Below are positions 1-6,134 of a stretch of DNA of 15,675 bases, piece after piece (position 1 is the first letter of the stretch; the number at the start of each line of letters is the position of its first letter). A program made the translations under genes and the position numbers. Under the pieces are notes generated by a model. It saw nothing but the letters and a program-made list of their open reading frames with translations, was not told the DNA's origin and made no database searches. Location: assembly GCA_027858555.1 (NCBI GenBank), contig JAQICP010000514.1, positions 1 through 15,675 on the forward strand, read 5' to 3'. Origin of the DNA: Vallitaleaceae bacterium. Its GTDB lineage: Bacteria; Bacillota; Clostridia; Lachnospirales; Vallitaleaceae.

Positions 1-1
1 G

Positions 2-196
2 TTTCAAATATTTGATATAGAAAAAACGGTGATTGATATTATTTACTATCGGAATAAAATAGGAATCGAAGAGACGAAAGAAATACTTACGAATTATTTA
101 TTGAAGCCGAATCGGAATATTAATCAACTTATTCGATATAGTAAGCAATTGAAATGCTACGATATTTTGGATACTTATTTGGAGGTGTTGATTTGA
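2..196 (+). CDS. AbiEi-type antitoxin, C-terminal part (5' end outside window)
   Basis: An open frame enters from the left edge and stops at TGA 194-196, giving 64 residues. It begins FDIEKTVIDIIYYRNKIG and ends with a hydrophobic helix DILDTYLEVLI. The pattern 'EKTxxDxxxYRNKIG', followed by a helical tail ending in a 'YLE' motif, matches the C-terminal region of AbiEi-family antitoxins. These are transcriptional autorepressors that neutralise AbiEii in type IV toxin-antitoxin systems. The next gene is AbiEii, which strongly supports the call. The N-terminal winged-helix DNA-binding domain and the promoter lie outside the window. The stop overlaps the downstream TTG start as TTGA, so the two are probably translationally coupled. 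Confidence 0.8.
   Translation, partial: FQIFDIEKTVIDIIYYRNKIGIEETKEILTNYLLKPNRNINQLIRYSKQLKCYDILDTYLEVLI
181..186 (+). promoter_or_regulatory. Ribosome binding site fixing the TTG start of AbiEii
   Basis: GGAGGT lies 6 bases before TTG 193-195, inside the end of the antitoxin gene. No ATG/GTG in the AbiEii frame has comparable spacing, so this site decides the start and implies reinitiation coupled to antitoxin translation. Confidence 0.75.
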
Positions 197-1092
197 TTAA
201 TGCAGATTCGGTAAAAGCAAGGCTTAAAAATCAAGCTACAAAAAATGGCCGATTATTTCGGGATGAGTTGGTAGCGTATTGCTTGGAACGTACAATATAT
301 CGGATTTCAATATCTAAATATAATGAGAATTTCACATTAAAAGGCGGGATTTTCTTATATGCAATTTTTGAAGGTGAGTTTTCAAGAGCCACTAGAGACA
401 TTGATTTATTGGCAAGAGAATTGGAAAATGAAGTTGAAGCAATGAGAAAAGTGTTTGAAGAAATTTTTGCAATTGAATCGGATGATGCCATCAAGTATAA
501 AGCAGAATCACTGAGCATTAATACAATAACGGAATTTAGAGAATATCAGGGGATAAACATTAAGGTCATGGCAATGCTAGATAATACAGCAATTCCGGTA
601 TCAATTGATATAGGCTTCGGAGATGTTGTTCTTCCTGAACGTGTAATGATGGATTTTCCTGTATTGTTGGAGATGGATGCGCCCCAAATTTACGCTTACT
701 CTTTGGCATCTGTAATTGCTGAAAAATTCGAAGCAATTGTATCTCTAGGGTATGCTAACAGCCGATACAAGGATTTTTATGATATATATCTTTTGAGTAA
801 TCAATTTGATTTTGATAGTTTGGAATTAAGTATTGCCATTATGGAGACTTTCAAACATAGAAAAACCATGATGGATGATATTGTTATTTTTGAAAAAGAA
901 TTTTCAAAAGATAGAACACGTAACATGAGGTGGAAATCGTTTATTAGTAAAAAGCGTGCGATGATGCAGATTGAATTAACAGAGGCTATTGATGGTATCG
1001 AGAGTTTCCTAAGTCCAGTAATTGAAGGAATCCGATATGAGAACTATTATGTTTCTGAGTGGAAACATAAGGAAAGAATCTGGAGGCCTTAA
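193..1092 (+). CDS. AbiEii-type nucleotidyltransferase toxin (type IV toxin-antitoxin)
   Basis: A 299-residue protein of the AbiEii/AbiGii toxin family, intracellular nucleotidyltransferases that arrest growth when not countered by AbiEi. Visible motifs are LKGG at residues 49-52, the catalytic-type R-D-I-D with acidic pair D69/D71, and the family signature AEKFEA (about 176-181) followed by NSRxKDFYD (K193, D194). I place the start at TTG 193. It has a GGAGGT ribosome binding site at 181-186 with good spacing, it overlaps the AbiEi stop, and the resulting N terminus (INADSVKARL) fits the family; an ATG at 154 would read through the antitoxin gene and lacks such a site. The length is normal and all motifs are intact, so the toxin is probably functional. 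Substrate (tRNA or other) cannot be read from the sequence. Confidence 0.9.
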   Translation: MINADSVKARLKNQATKNGRLFRDELVAYCLERTIYRISISKYNENFTLKGGIFLYAIFEGEFSRATRDIDLLARELENEVEAMRKVFEEIFAIESDDAIKYKAESLSINTITEFREYQGINIKVMAMLDNTAIPVSIDIGFGDVVLPERVMMDFPVLLEMDAPQIYAYSLASVIAEKFEAIVSLGYANSRYKDFYDIYLLSNQFDFDSLELSIAIMETFKHRKTMMDDIVIFEKEFSKDRTRNMRWKSFISKKRAMMQIELTEAIDGIESFLSPVIEGIRYENYYVSEWKHKERIWRP

Positions 1093-1157
1093 TGGATATA
1101 AAGACATATATTGAAACAATTGAAGATGAGAAAACTTGGTTTTACCATGAGTTTTAA
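1092..1157 (+). CDS. Possible small ORF (21 residues), coupled to AbiEii
   Basis: ATG 1092-1094 overlaps the last base of the AbiEii stop codon (TAATG) and is preceded by a GGAGG site at 1082-1086 inside the toxin gene. It encodes MDIKTYIETIEDEKTWFYHEF and stops at TAA 1155-1157. The product is acidic and amphipathic with no family I recognise. The well-spaced ribosome binding site and stop-start overlap argue that it can be translated. It may equally be the surviving N terminus of a gene that was cut when the downstream genes joined the cluster. Coding status is uncertain. Confidence 0.3.
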   Translation: MDIKTYIETIEDEKTWFYHEF

Positions 1158-1174
1158 TAAGGGAGTGGATGAAT

Positions 1175-1522
1175 ATGGTACCTTCAAAAAAGGATTGGAA
1201 ACTTTTTAGGGACAAGATAGCTACTTGGCAAGAGTCTTATATGGAAAAGCTTGTTAAGGAATATATATTATTGTTGAATGATGACTTGCCGGCATCAAGT
1301 AAGTTCTGGGAATTGGAACAGCGAATTAAACAAGACAAGAAAAAGCCAGGTGTGATGCTCAATCTAAATAAGCAACAAATGGTGTTTGATAGTATTAGCC
1401 TGATCAATGATGGTGTAATAACTATGGATGATCTTCAGGAGTTTAGTGATGAACTAAGAGATATAGTGAACAAACTTAAACTTACTATGCATTTTGATGA
1501 AATAGGAGAAAAAGAGTTATGA
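1175..1522 (+). CDS. Small conserved hypothetical protein
   Basis: A 115-residue, helix-rich, charged protein beginning MVPSKKDWKLFRDKIATWQ, without signal peptide or membrane segment. I recall this as a small conserved family in Firmicutes, sometimes given misleading transporter names; nothing here supports a transport role. The core pattern is 'W..ELE.RIK.DKK.PGV' in the middle and 'LINDGVIT..DL.EFSDEL' near the C terminus. Two starts are possible: ATG 1169 directly abuts the GGGAG site (1161-1165), while ATG 1175 has normal spacing of 9, so 1175 is preferred. The stop overlaps the next start (ATGA at 1519-1522), indicating coupling with the SEC-C protein. Function unknown; a cytoplasmic partner of the next gene product is only an inference from coupling. 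Confidence 0.7.
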   Translation: MVPSKKDWKLFRDKIATWQESYMEKLVKEYILLLNDDLPASSKFWELEQRIKQDKKKPGVMLNLNKQQMVFDSISLINDGVITMDDLQEFSDELRDIVNKLKLTMHFDEIGEKEL

Positions 1523-3057
1523 AATATGAGATATTCAGTAGTAAATATGTTGGAATAGAACCGGAACTGGTTAATAAGAAGTTTGAAAAATTAGATATGA
1601 AAATGCAAGAAGGTTATGGATATGAGCTGGGTGGGGATGCACATAAGGCTGTGATCTGCTGGAAAATAGTTTTCGATGAAATAAAAGCTTATTTCGATGG
1701 GAATCACTTGAGCGAACTGAAAACTTTTGATGAGATATTCAATGGAATGCAGTTTGTATGTAATTGGGTACAAGACTACGATAATTCACTCAGAAAGGTT
1801 CTTTTGGATTTTGATCAGGCATCTAAACAAGAGATTGGGATGCAAAGGATTGACTTGCTCAAATTCTTATTAAGTCTAAACTTATTAGAAGAAATGACTG
1901 TACACAATTATAAAAGATCTTTAGCTGAAACATACTACCGAATGGGACAACCGGAAGTCGGAGAGAAACACTTTATTCAATTGATAGAAGACTACCCTGA
2001 TAATGCATGGGGGTACATCGGCTATTCAGATGAATATTGGATGGACTATTCCAAGCATAAGGATTACGATAAAGCAATGGGGATATTGGATAAGGCATAT
2101 AATCGAATGACTATCAAGGAAAGTGATATTCTTGCCGAGCGAATAACCGATTTGATGATAACTATGAAGAAAAAAGAACTAGAAAATTTTCTTGAAATGG
2201 AAAAGGAACTTGTAGTATCTGATGATATAACATTACTTGACGCAATAAATTACCTTGGACAGGGTTTCGAAGATATACCATTTTCTTATCTTGAGTTTTT
2301 AGATGCTAATAGGAAAGAGGCAGAACCGGTAATTCTGGAAGAAATGAAATTCTACCTCAAAGAACCGAATAATTATGCAAAAGGCAATGGTTTACTGTCA
2401 ATATACCTACCTTTTATATTGGGTCAATGGGAAAGAAAAGAATCATCAAAAGACGTCATTGAGTTGATAGCATGTTCAGAAGAATCCATAAATATACGAA
2501 TAGGATATTCCATTACAGAAGAATATCCGGTTGTACTGTATAAATGTTTTGACGGTGATTTAGAATACCTTAAAAGTACAATTGGCAGGGAGAATGTAGG
2601 CACTTTCCTTAAAGTCGCTTATTTAAGAGCTTTATCCATGTATTATGTTGAAAATCTGAAAGATATCGAAGGACTAAAAGCATACCTTGAAAAACTTCTA
2701 AAAGAACAACCTGAATTAGCAACTTGGATTTCAGATATTGTATTGATGTATCACCTAGATGAGTTACTTTCTCTTGGAGAAAAGGCAGTCAAATCTAAAT
2801 GCTATGATCCTAGGGTTATTGAAAATTTCAGAGATTGGGCTCAGTTTAGTGAAGAAAGACCCCAAGTTCCTGATTTTATAGCTTTGTATCAGAAATTATA
2901 CAATTTACGGGAAAAAAAATTAGGGAATTACGGGAAAAAGATTGAATCGAATACCGAATACTATCAGAAAACACTGGTGAAAGGTAAAAAAATAGGTCGT
3001 AATGAACCCTGTCCTTGTGGTTCGGGTAAGAAATATAAGAAATGCTGTGGTAAATAA
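1519..3057 (+). CDS. SEC-C motif protein with helical repeat region
   Basis: A 512-residue cytoplasmic protein. The C terminus, IGRNEPCPCGSGKKYKKCCGK, is a complete SEC-C zinc-binding motif (C498, C500, C509, C510), as in the C-terminal tails of SecA and in YecA-like proteins. The remaining ~480 residues are predominantly helical, with TPR-like features around residues 130-240 (for example AETYYRMGQPEVGEKHFIQLIEDYPDNAWGY, shown in two pieces: AETYYRMGQPEVGEKHF and IQLIEDYPDNAWGY). No enzyme motif is visible. The ATG overlaps the stop of the preceding small gene, and AGGAG at 1504-1508 is its ribosome binding site. SEC-C domains bind zinc and mediate contact with protein or nucleic-acid partners; the role here is unknown. 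The gene is intact. Confidence 0.8.
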   Translation: MKYEIFSSKYVGIEPELVNKKFEKLDMKMQEGYGYELGGDAHKAVICWKIVFDEIKAYFDGNHLSELKTFDEIFNGMQFVCNWVQDYDNSLRKVLLDFDQASKQEIGMQRIDLLKFLLSLNLLEEMTVHNYKRSLAETYYRMGQPEVGEKHFIQLIEDYPDNAWGYIGYSDEYWMDYSKHKDYDKAMGILDKAYNRMTIKESDILAERITDLMITMKKKELENFLEMEKELVVSDDITLLDAINYLGQGFEDIPFSYLEFLDANRKEAEPVILEEMKFYLKEPNNYAKGNGLLSIYLPFILGQWERKESSKDVIELIACSEESINIRIGYSITEEYPVVLYKCFDGDLEYLKSTIGRENVGTFLKVAYLRALSMYYVENLKDIEGLKAYLEKLLKEQPELATWISDIVLMYHLDELLSLGEKAVKSKCYDPRVIENFRDWAQFSEERPQVPDFIALYQKLYNLREKKLGNYGKKIESNTEYYQKTLVKGKKIGRNEPCPCGSGKKYKKCCGK

Positions 3058-3079
3058 GAATCTAAGGGGTTAATGTAAT

Positions 3080-3730
3080 ATGAGAAATCTGTATGGAAAT
3101 GAATCCGTCAAAATTAAATGGAAAGGTCGAATAATATCTATTCAACCTAGAACAAGAGTGTGGCGTTATGTGACAGATAACAGGACCCATTATCATATTG
3201 GATACAATATCTTTCTTGAAGTGACAACAGACGAAGGCGTTGAAAGTTTTGCTGTTGCTATTTCAGAGAAGCAACAATTAAAAGAAGCATTTCGTATTGG
3301 TGATATTGTTTCAGGTACTGCATGGACAAAAAAATATCCGGAACGTGAGTATGCAAATTATTACCGAGCGGGAGCACTTAAACTTTTAGAGAGAAGTACT
3401 GAGCTAGAAGAAACTTCTTGCCCATGGACAGGTCCATTACAAGAAATGGAAGTATATGAATATCGCGGTGCGAGAATGCTGAGTAAAAGCCTATGGAAGG
3501 GGAAATGTTTTACTTGTTATTATGCAACCATGGCCAATGTAGAAATACAATGGGATTTTGACAGAGATATCAAGAAGTATCGTTTTGAAAGCTTTTGCTA
3601 CGGTCCTAAATCCTGTAAATATTACAAGCCTGGTAGAGCTAGATCCGTTCCTTATAAAGGGAGAGATTCAGCGCTAGATACAGGGGGGTTGGATGATATA
3701 TGTACTGAAAATAGAGCGTGGGATGATTAG
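3080..3730 (+). CDS. Conserved hypothetical protein with two cysteine pairs
   Basis: A 216-residue cytoplasmic protein without signal peptide. The first ~105 residues look beta-rich with an OB-fold-like character: KIKWKGRIISIQPRTRVWRY at 11-30, then 'FRIGDIVSGTAW' near 71-82. The second half carries a probable metal site: C143-x2-C146 and C173-x5-C179 within 'CFTC' and 'FCYGPKSCKYYKPGRARSVP'. I remember a conserved uncharacterised family sharing the sequence 'RFE.FCYGP.SC..YK.G..R.VP', found in scattered bacteria and archaea, but no function is established to my knowledge. AAGGGG at 3064-3069 precedes the ATG by 10 bases. It lies 22 bases after the SEC-C gene, so is probably in the same operon. 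Metal or nucleic-acid binding is an inference. Confidence 0.75.
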   Translation: MRNLYGNESVKIKWKGRIISIQPRTRVWRYVTDNRTHYHIGYNIFLEVTTDEGVESFAVAISEKQQLKEAFRIGDIVSGTAWTKKYPEREYANYYRAGALKLLERSTELEETSCPWTGPLQEMEVYEYRGARMLSKSLWKGKCFTCYYATMANVEIQWDFDRDIKKYRFESFCYGPKSCKYYKPGRARSVPYKGRDSALDTGGLDDICTENRAWDD

Positions 3731-3747
3731 AATATAAGGAGGTCCAG

Positions 3748-3900
3748 ATAAATTCAATCAATTACTATTACAAACACACCGATTATTACATACAAGATAT
3801 GTTTAACATTCATCTAGGGACCCTTCATGCTATGTTTCTAGCTTACATCCCAATGAGGGGGATTCTTGATGCAGGTTGTGGTGCTAGTTATCATGTTATT
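3748..3900 (+). pseudogene. Remnant of a class I SAM-dependent methyltransferase, N-terminal part
   Basis: Read in the frame of 3748, the sequence gives NSINYYYKHTDYYIQDMFN, then HLGTLHAMFLAYIP..., then ILDAGCGASYH. This follows the usual N terminus of small class I methyltransferases: a 'YYxKxxDxxIxxxxN' helix, a 'LYxxFLxYIP' helix and the SAM-binding motif I 'ILDAGCG'. A perfect AAGGAGG (3736-3742) stands 5 bases before ATA 3748-3750, exactly where an ATG is expected, so the start codon appears lost by one base change. After motif I the similarity fades and the frame ends at 4048-4050, overlapping the opposite-strand gene. This is a decayed gene fragment rather than an 83-residue protein starting at ATG 3799. 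The remnant's 3' limit is approximate. Confidence 0.6.
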
Positions 3901-3994
3901 AACGAGACAATCCCTTTGCTATTTGAAAGGAATCGGCCCGTTAATATAGGAATCATTAGATTAAAATTTTTTATATTAGCGCCCCATATAGGTA

Positions 3995-4288
3995 TTATTC
4001 ATGAGGTACAATTGTTATTGTTGTGTCGCCAATGTATGGTATTGAATTAGTATATGTAAAGGCTTCACCGTTATAGAGTAAGTTTTCGAAGGCGTCGGTA
4101 TTTAGTAGACCTGATTGTAAATCGTCTTCGTAGTAAGGTAGTCCAACACTAGCCATATCACTCCATTCAGGTAGATCTAAATCATTGGAAATCCAATCAA
4201 CACCAAAATTAAAATCGATATAATAGGCGTTAGATTGAATGTAACCGCCTACGGTATTATCAGTTTTTAGAATGGTGTAATCTTTATC
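3995..4288 (-). other. Open reading-frame continuation beyond the TGA of the lipoprotein gene
   Basis: On the minus strand, reading on after TGA 4289-4291 in the same frame gives 97 further codons up to TAA at 3995-3997. They have protein-like composition: DKDYTILKTDNTVGGYIQSN, then AYYIDFNFGVDWISNDLDLP, then EWSDMASVGLPYYEDDLQSG and so on. There are no other stops or indels. The codon interrupted is flanked by ...PAYAEY and DKDY..., so an original TGG (Trp) turned to TGA is the simplest reading. This segment is either the now untranslated end of the gene, is reached by readthrough, or marks a sequencing error. Confidence 0.7.
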
Positions 4289-5704
4289 TCAATATTCAGC
4301 ATAAGCTGGTACAGTAAGTGAAAGTATGGCGGTTGAATTAGGATATACATCACCGCCTTTGACGAGGGTATAGACACCATTCATCATATTTACTGAGGTA
4401 CTGTAATCATCTCCTATGTAAACCTCATTAAACGTCATCTCTACAGTGGATCGTATCATGTCCATATGAATCGTTACATCGAATATATTTCCAGGTAGAT
4501 AAATGTCTTCTGTAGGGTTTTCACCATTACCAACTGTATTTATGGTGACTTTATGTTGCGGTACACCGTTGACGACAACTTGATATACCCCAAGTGGTAC
4601 ATCATCAATGCTATAGTTACCATCTGAGTCGGTTTCGTCAATAAAATCACCTTCAATACCAGCATCAGTTATTAATGGAATTAGCTCAACAACAGCGCCC
4701 TCTACAGGTTGCTTATCATCATTCGTTTCGCTGCCTTTGTAGACGGCTCCTGTGACCGTTTTCATAGTTTTAATGGTAATTGGCTCATGACCTTCAGTGA
4801 TAAATATATAATCTGGATCAATAGGAACTTCTAATGAAAAGTCATCTCTTTTAAAAATTAAGGCATAATCACCTTGTGGAATAATTCCTGTGACGATACC
4901 GTTTTCTACAGATGCATCTAAGTCGATATCTCTTTGATTATCACTACTTCCCGGGCCTAAACGTTTAAAATTAATTGTGCCGTTGACCGTATCCCATCCT
5001 TCTATTTCAACATCTTCAGTAAATTCAACTTCATGGGATGTGGTAATTATTGAAGCTATCTGAACAACCACTTGATCATTAGAAAAGACGATGTCTTCAG
5101 GACCTTTATGGGAGACGGATTGACTTGAATTTGTAGCACTAACAGATGTTTGCGAAGCGAAAGGATCAGCTATTTCGTTCACTTTTCCGACTGTCATATA
5201 GATACCAGTTGGTGTATAAGCGACTTGCAAGGGATTGCCAACATTATATTGAAACTCCTTTGCGACCACCATTGATTCAAATAAAGAATTCATATCTAAA
5301 GTTGATAATAAGTCTTCTGATATACCTGATATCTTCAAAGAATAGGTCCAACCAATCAAGTATTGATCAGGTACTTCAGAGAATTCTTTCTCCATTGAAG
5401 CGGTAATATTAGTTAGAATTGCTTCGCGATCAATGGCAAAAGTGTCATCCCCTGAAGCATCTTCAGCAGCATCGCCTGCATTTTCATTTCCTTCAGCAGC
5501 TTGACTACCAACATCTTCGTTGGCATCATTTTGACCACTAAGCCCTTCTGCAGCAGCATTACCACTTTCGTCACCAACAATTCCTTGACCGTTAATGCTA
5601 ATATTAGCGCTTGAATCGTTATCATCTGCTTGTGAGTTACAACCCACTAAGATAAGCAAGCTTATTACTAAAAGAATAACGACAGTAATATTATATCTTT
5701 TCAT
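4289..5704 (-). CDS. Secreted lipoprotein with carboxypeptidase-regulatory-like domain, cut by an in-frame TGA
   Basis: As read to the first stop, 471 residues. The N terminus MKRYNITVVILLVISLLILV-GC is a lipoprotein signal with lipobox LVGC (C22), so it should be anchored on the outer face of the membrane. Residues ~23-90 are a low-complexity D/N/A/E/G-rich linker. The region ~90-320 is unassigned. Residues ~325-400 resemble a carboxypeptidase-regulatory-like or CnaB-type beta-sandwich: 'TVTGAVYKG...PVEGAVVELI...TDSDGNYSIDDVPLGVYQVVV'. The ribosome binding site is AGAGGG just upstream (plus-strand 5707-5714). The stop is a TGA with a convincing 97-codon continuation, so the intact ancestor was probably 569 codons. 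Function unknown. It is divergent from the BMP-type lipoprotein gene. Confidence 0.75.
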   Translation of the reverse strand: MKRYNITVVILLVISLLILVGCNSQADDNDSSANISINGQGIVGDESGNAAAEGLSGQNDANEDVGSQAAEGNENAGDAAEDASGDDTFAIDREAILTNITASMEKEFSEVPDQYLIGWTYSLKISGISEDLLSTLDMNSLFESMVVAKEFQYNVGNPLQVAYTPTGIYMTVGKVNEIADPFASQTSVSATNSSQSVSHKGPEDIVFSNDQVVVQIASIITTSHEVEFTEDVEIEGWDTVNGTINFKRLGPGSSDNQRDIDLDASVENGIVTGIIPQGDYALIFKRDDFSLEVPIDPDYIFITEGHEPITIKTMKTVTGAVYKGSETNDDKQPVEGAVVELIPLITDAGIEGDFIDETDSDGNYSIDDVPLGVYQVVVNGVPQHKVTINTVGNGENPTEDIYLPGNIFDVTIHMDMIRSTVEMTFNEVYIGDDYSTSVNMMNGVYTLVKGGDVYPNSTAILSLTVPAYAEY

Positions 5705-5817
5705 ATCTTCCCTCTTTTCTATAACTTGTAGGAATAAGTATATCCTGAATTCTACGTGTAATTATTATTAGCATCAAAAATCACCATTTTACGAAGAATT
5801 AAGATAGTAACTCTCAT

Positions 5818-5847
5818 ATTGTAACATTATTTAGAAACACCTTTCAA
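5818..5847 (-). promoter_or_regulatory. Probable sigma-A promoter of the minus-strand lipoprotein gene
   Basis: On the minus strand, TTGAAA (plus 5842-5847), an 18-base spacer and TACAAT (plus 5818-5823), with a TG one base before the -10 (extended -10). Transcription would start near 5811, leaving a leader of about 105 bases. Confidence 0.5.
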
Positions 5848-5866
5848 TCATTTTCAATAAAATGAT
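5847..5866. repeat. Perfect 8-bp inverted repeat next to the lipoprotein promoter
   Basis: ATCATTTT-CAAT-AAAATGAT, touching the -35 box of the minus-strand promoter. Its position in the divergent intergenic region fits an operator for one or both genes; as RNA it would be a weak AT-rich hairpin without a following U-run. Confidence 0.4.
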
Positions 5867-5998
5867 GGTTGTTTAGCACCACCCCAGTTCAAGAAAGGAA
5901 GCGTCAGGACCAAATGCATTAAACATCATGTATCAACTGGTACAACTTGGTAATAACACTTTTGTTGTAAAGTAACGCTACTGGTTGATTTTCTATGT

Positions 5999-6026
5999 TT
6001 GAATCTTAACGCGATAAGGGTATAAT
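5999..6026 (+). promoter_or_regulatory. Probable sigma-A promoter of the BMP-family lipoprotein gene
   Basis: TTGAAT (5999-6004), a 16-base spacer and a perfect TATAAT (6021-6026). Transcription would start near 6033, giving a leader of about 100 bases in which I see no recognisable riboswitch. The rest of 5705-6134 holds no gene. Confidence 0.6.
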
Positions 6027-6134
6027 ATAATAGTAACATTTAATTATTCAAAAAATAGTGCTCTATAAAACTAGTAAAAATACACAGGGGATTTAGCTAT
6101 AAGTTTATATCAATTGGATTTGAAAGGAGTTAAT

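Noticed and set aside
154..192. ATG 154 as the start of the AbiEii toxin.
   Set aside because: It would extend into the antitoxin gene without a ribosome binding site, and the added residues do not fit the family; TTG 193 has GGAGGT at proper spacing.
3799..4050. An 83-residue ORF starting at ATG 3799.
   Set aside because: It has no ribosome binding site of its own; it is the inner part of the decayed methyltransferase frame and its end is antisense to the convincing tail of the minus-strand lipoprotein gene.
4289..4291. The TGA as a selenocysteine codon.
   Set aside because: The protein is a surface lipoprotein with no redox motif, the position fits Trp by single-base change, and I could not identify a bacterial SECIS-like stem-loop directly after the codon by eye.
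5870..6000. Possible riboswitch or small RNA in the divergent intergenic region.
   Set aside because: It lies upstream of the mapped -35 box of the BMP gene promoter, and no conserved RNA motif could be recognised.
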